Shown here: piece after piece, positions 5,459 to 6,466 of the stretch
How the letters are laid out: every line of letters begins with the position of its first letter
Position numbering within the stretch: position 1 is the stretch's first letter
NCBI GenBank assembly: GCA_020630895.1
Contig: JAHDII010000194.1
Location: 1-6,466 of the forward strand
Reading direction: 5' to 3'
Source of the DNA: Saprospiraceae bacterium
GTDB lineage: Bacteria; Bacteroidota; Bacteroidia; Chitinophagales; Saprospiraceae
DNA length: 6,466 nt
Position numbers and translations under genes: made by a program
The notes under the pieces: generated by a model
What the model was told of the DNA's origin: nothing
The model's input: the letters and a program-made list of their open reading frames with translations, nothing else
The model's database searches: none

Positions 5459-6466
5459 ATGGAAAAAATAAGAAATTTTTTAAAAATATTAGGACCAGGA
5501 CTTCTTTTTGCTGGGGCTGCTGTAGGAACATCACATCTATATTGGTCAACTAGAGCAGGAGCCGTTTATGGCTTTGCTTTTTTATGGGCTATTATTTTAA
5601 TATTAATTTTTAAATATCCCTTTTTTGAATTTGGTACACGATATACAGCATCTAAAGGAGAAACACTATTGTCAGGTTATAAAAGAATGGGAAAATGGGT
5701 ATTATGGGCATACCTAATTATTACTCCTATTACTATGTTTACCATTCAAGCAGCAGTAACATCTTTAACCTCTAATTTATTGATATATGTTTTAGGTATA
5801 GATCCCGCTGTCATTTCTTCAGCCTTAGTTTCTGTATTTTTATTCATAATATGTATTGCGATATTGTATTTAGGTAAATATTCTGTATTGGATAATATTA
5901 TTAAGTACATTATTATTTTATTGACGATATCCACCTTTATTGCTGTATTGTTAGCTTTAGGGAAATCATCTGGAGGAATTGATATGGCTCAAACCATTCC
6001 TAACCTTATTCCTGAAAATACTGAAGAATTACTCCTACTTGGGTTTTTAGTTTCTTTAATGGGATGGATGCCTGCTCCTGTAGATATGAGTGTTTGGAAT
6101 TCTATTTGGGCAGATTCAAAACAAAAAGCGACAAAAGAGGATTTTGATTATAAAAAATCATTATTAGATTTTAATGTAGGATATTGGTCAACCTTAGTTT
6201 TGGCGATTTTCTTTTTATCATTAGGAGCATTAGTTATGTATGGAACAGGCACTGAATTTGAAAAAAGTGGTCTAGGATTTTCTAAACAATTATTCAATTT
6301 ATATGGTAGTGCTTTTGGAGGAGAGAGCAATTGGACTTTTTGGCTCATTAGTATTGCTGCTATTACAACCATGTTTAGTACAACATTGACTTGTTTGGAT
6401 GCGTTGCCTAGAGTTATGGGAAGAGCAAGTGTATTAATTCAAACAGAATTGCCTAAAATTGATCAT
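5459..6466 (+). CDS. Nramp-superfamily transporter, N-terminal 336 residues (3' end outside window)
   Basis: An inner-membrane LeuT-fold transporter of the Nramp family. The frame runs from the ATG at 5459 to the last base with no stop; full family members are about 400 residues or more, so the last few helices are missing. Hydrophobic segments lie at about 12-28, 38-57, 81-110, 118-138, 146-167, 191-215, 240-262 and 293-312. Family marks are ILGPGLLFAGAAVGTSHLYW (10-29) then STRAGAVYGF (30-39) in TM1, and SLMGWMPAPVDMSVWNSIW (199-217) in TM6. Aligned without gaps to E. coli MntH, the metal-binding DPGN of TM1 is replaced by GTSH (23-26). In TM6 the MPH motif keeps Met204-Pro205, but His becomes Ala206. 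It therefore belongs to a divergent branch often annotated as a divalent metal transporter; canonical Mn/Fe selectivity should not be assumed. The start fits because TM1 begins a few residues later, after a short basic N-terminus. It is divergent from the SDR gene. Confidence 0.9.
   Translation, partial: MEKIRNFLKILGPGLLFAGAAVGTSHLYWSTRAGAVYGFAFLWAIILILIFKYPFFEFGTRYTASKGETLLSGYKRMGKWVLWAYLIITPITMFTIQAAVTSLTSNLLIYVLGIDPAVISSALVSVFLFIICIAILYLGKYSVLDNIIKYIIILLTISTFIAVLLALGKSSGGIDMAQTIPNLIPENTEELLLLGFLVSLMGWMPAPVDMSVWNSIWADSKQKATKEDFDYKKSLLDFNVGYWSTLVLAIFFLSLGALVMYGTGTEFEKSGLGFSKQLFNLYGSAFGGESNWTFWLISIAAITTMFSTTLTCLDALPRVMGRASVLIQTELPKIDH

Noticed and set aside
5746..5934. 62-codon minus-strand ORF
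   Set aside because: It is antisense inside the Nramp-like gene, which has continuous membrane-protein coding and family motifs through this stretch; there is no start context or recognisable product.
6148..6372. 74-codon minus-strand ORF
   Set aside because: Also antisense to the Nramp-like gene; its composition is a shadow of the real frame.
1..6466. A defence island, prophage or other mobile system
   Set aside because: No integrase, transposase, toxin-antitoxin pair, terminal repeats or CRISPR repeats are visible; gene content and composition look uniform and chromosomal.

Overview
The window is AT-rich (roughly 30% GC by eye). It looks like a chromosomal segment from a member of the Bacteroidota, probably a flavobacterium-like lineage. 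Three things point there: protein-coding genes start without Shine-Dalgarno sequences, after A-rich leaders; there are perfect or near-perfect matches to the Bacteroidota -7 promoter box TAnnTTTG; and the window carries a bacterial GH3-family protein, a gene type common in that phylum. No mobile element, CRISPR array, tRNA or rRNA is visible.

Layout from left to right. The C-terminal 247 residues of S-adenosylhomocysteine hydrolase (ahcY) run in from the left edge and stop at 746. A short transcription unit follows: a -7 box at 772-779, a 39-residue single-pass membrane ORF at 802-921, and a strong intrinsic terminator at 963-1000 built on a perfect palindrome. Next on the + strand are dprA (DNA-processing protein of natural transformation, 1187-2290) and, 10 nt later, a DUF2071/YqjF-like gene (2301-3017). 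These two are probably co-transcribed. They meet, tail to tail with only 6 nt between stop codons, a minus-strand pair: an atypical short-chain dehydrogenase/reductase (4574-5359) followed 17 nt later by a GH3-family acyl-adenylate/amidosynthetase-like enzyme (3024-4556). At the right, reading outward on the + strand, is the first 336 residues of an Nramp-superfamily transporter (5459 to the window end, still open).

Functionally this is mostly ordinary housekeeping and accessory chromosome: methyl-cycle recycling, competence, a lipid/acyl-type enzyme pair of unknown substrate, and metal or ion transport. I see no defence system or obvious new multi-gene machine. The points that merit a second look are the free-standing 39-residue membrane ORF with its own promoter and terminator; the SDR, whose catalytic Tyr and Lys and first cofactor-loop residue are replaced; its pairing with a GH3 enzyme; and the Nramp homologue, in which the metal-binding DPGN motif of TM1 reads GTSH. 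The 99-nt divergent region between the SDR and the transporter holds two candidate promoters that overlap.
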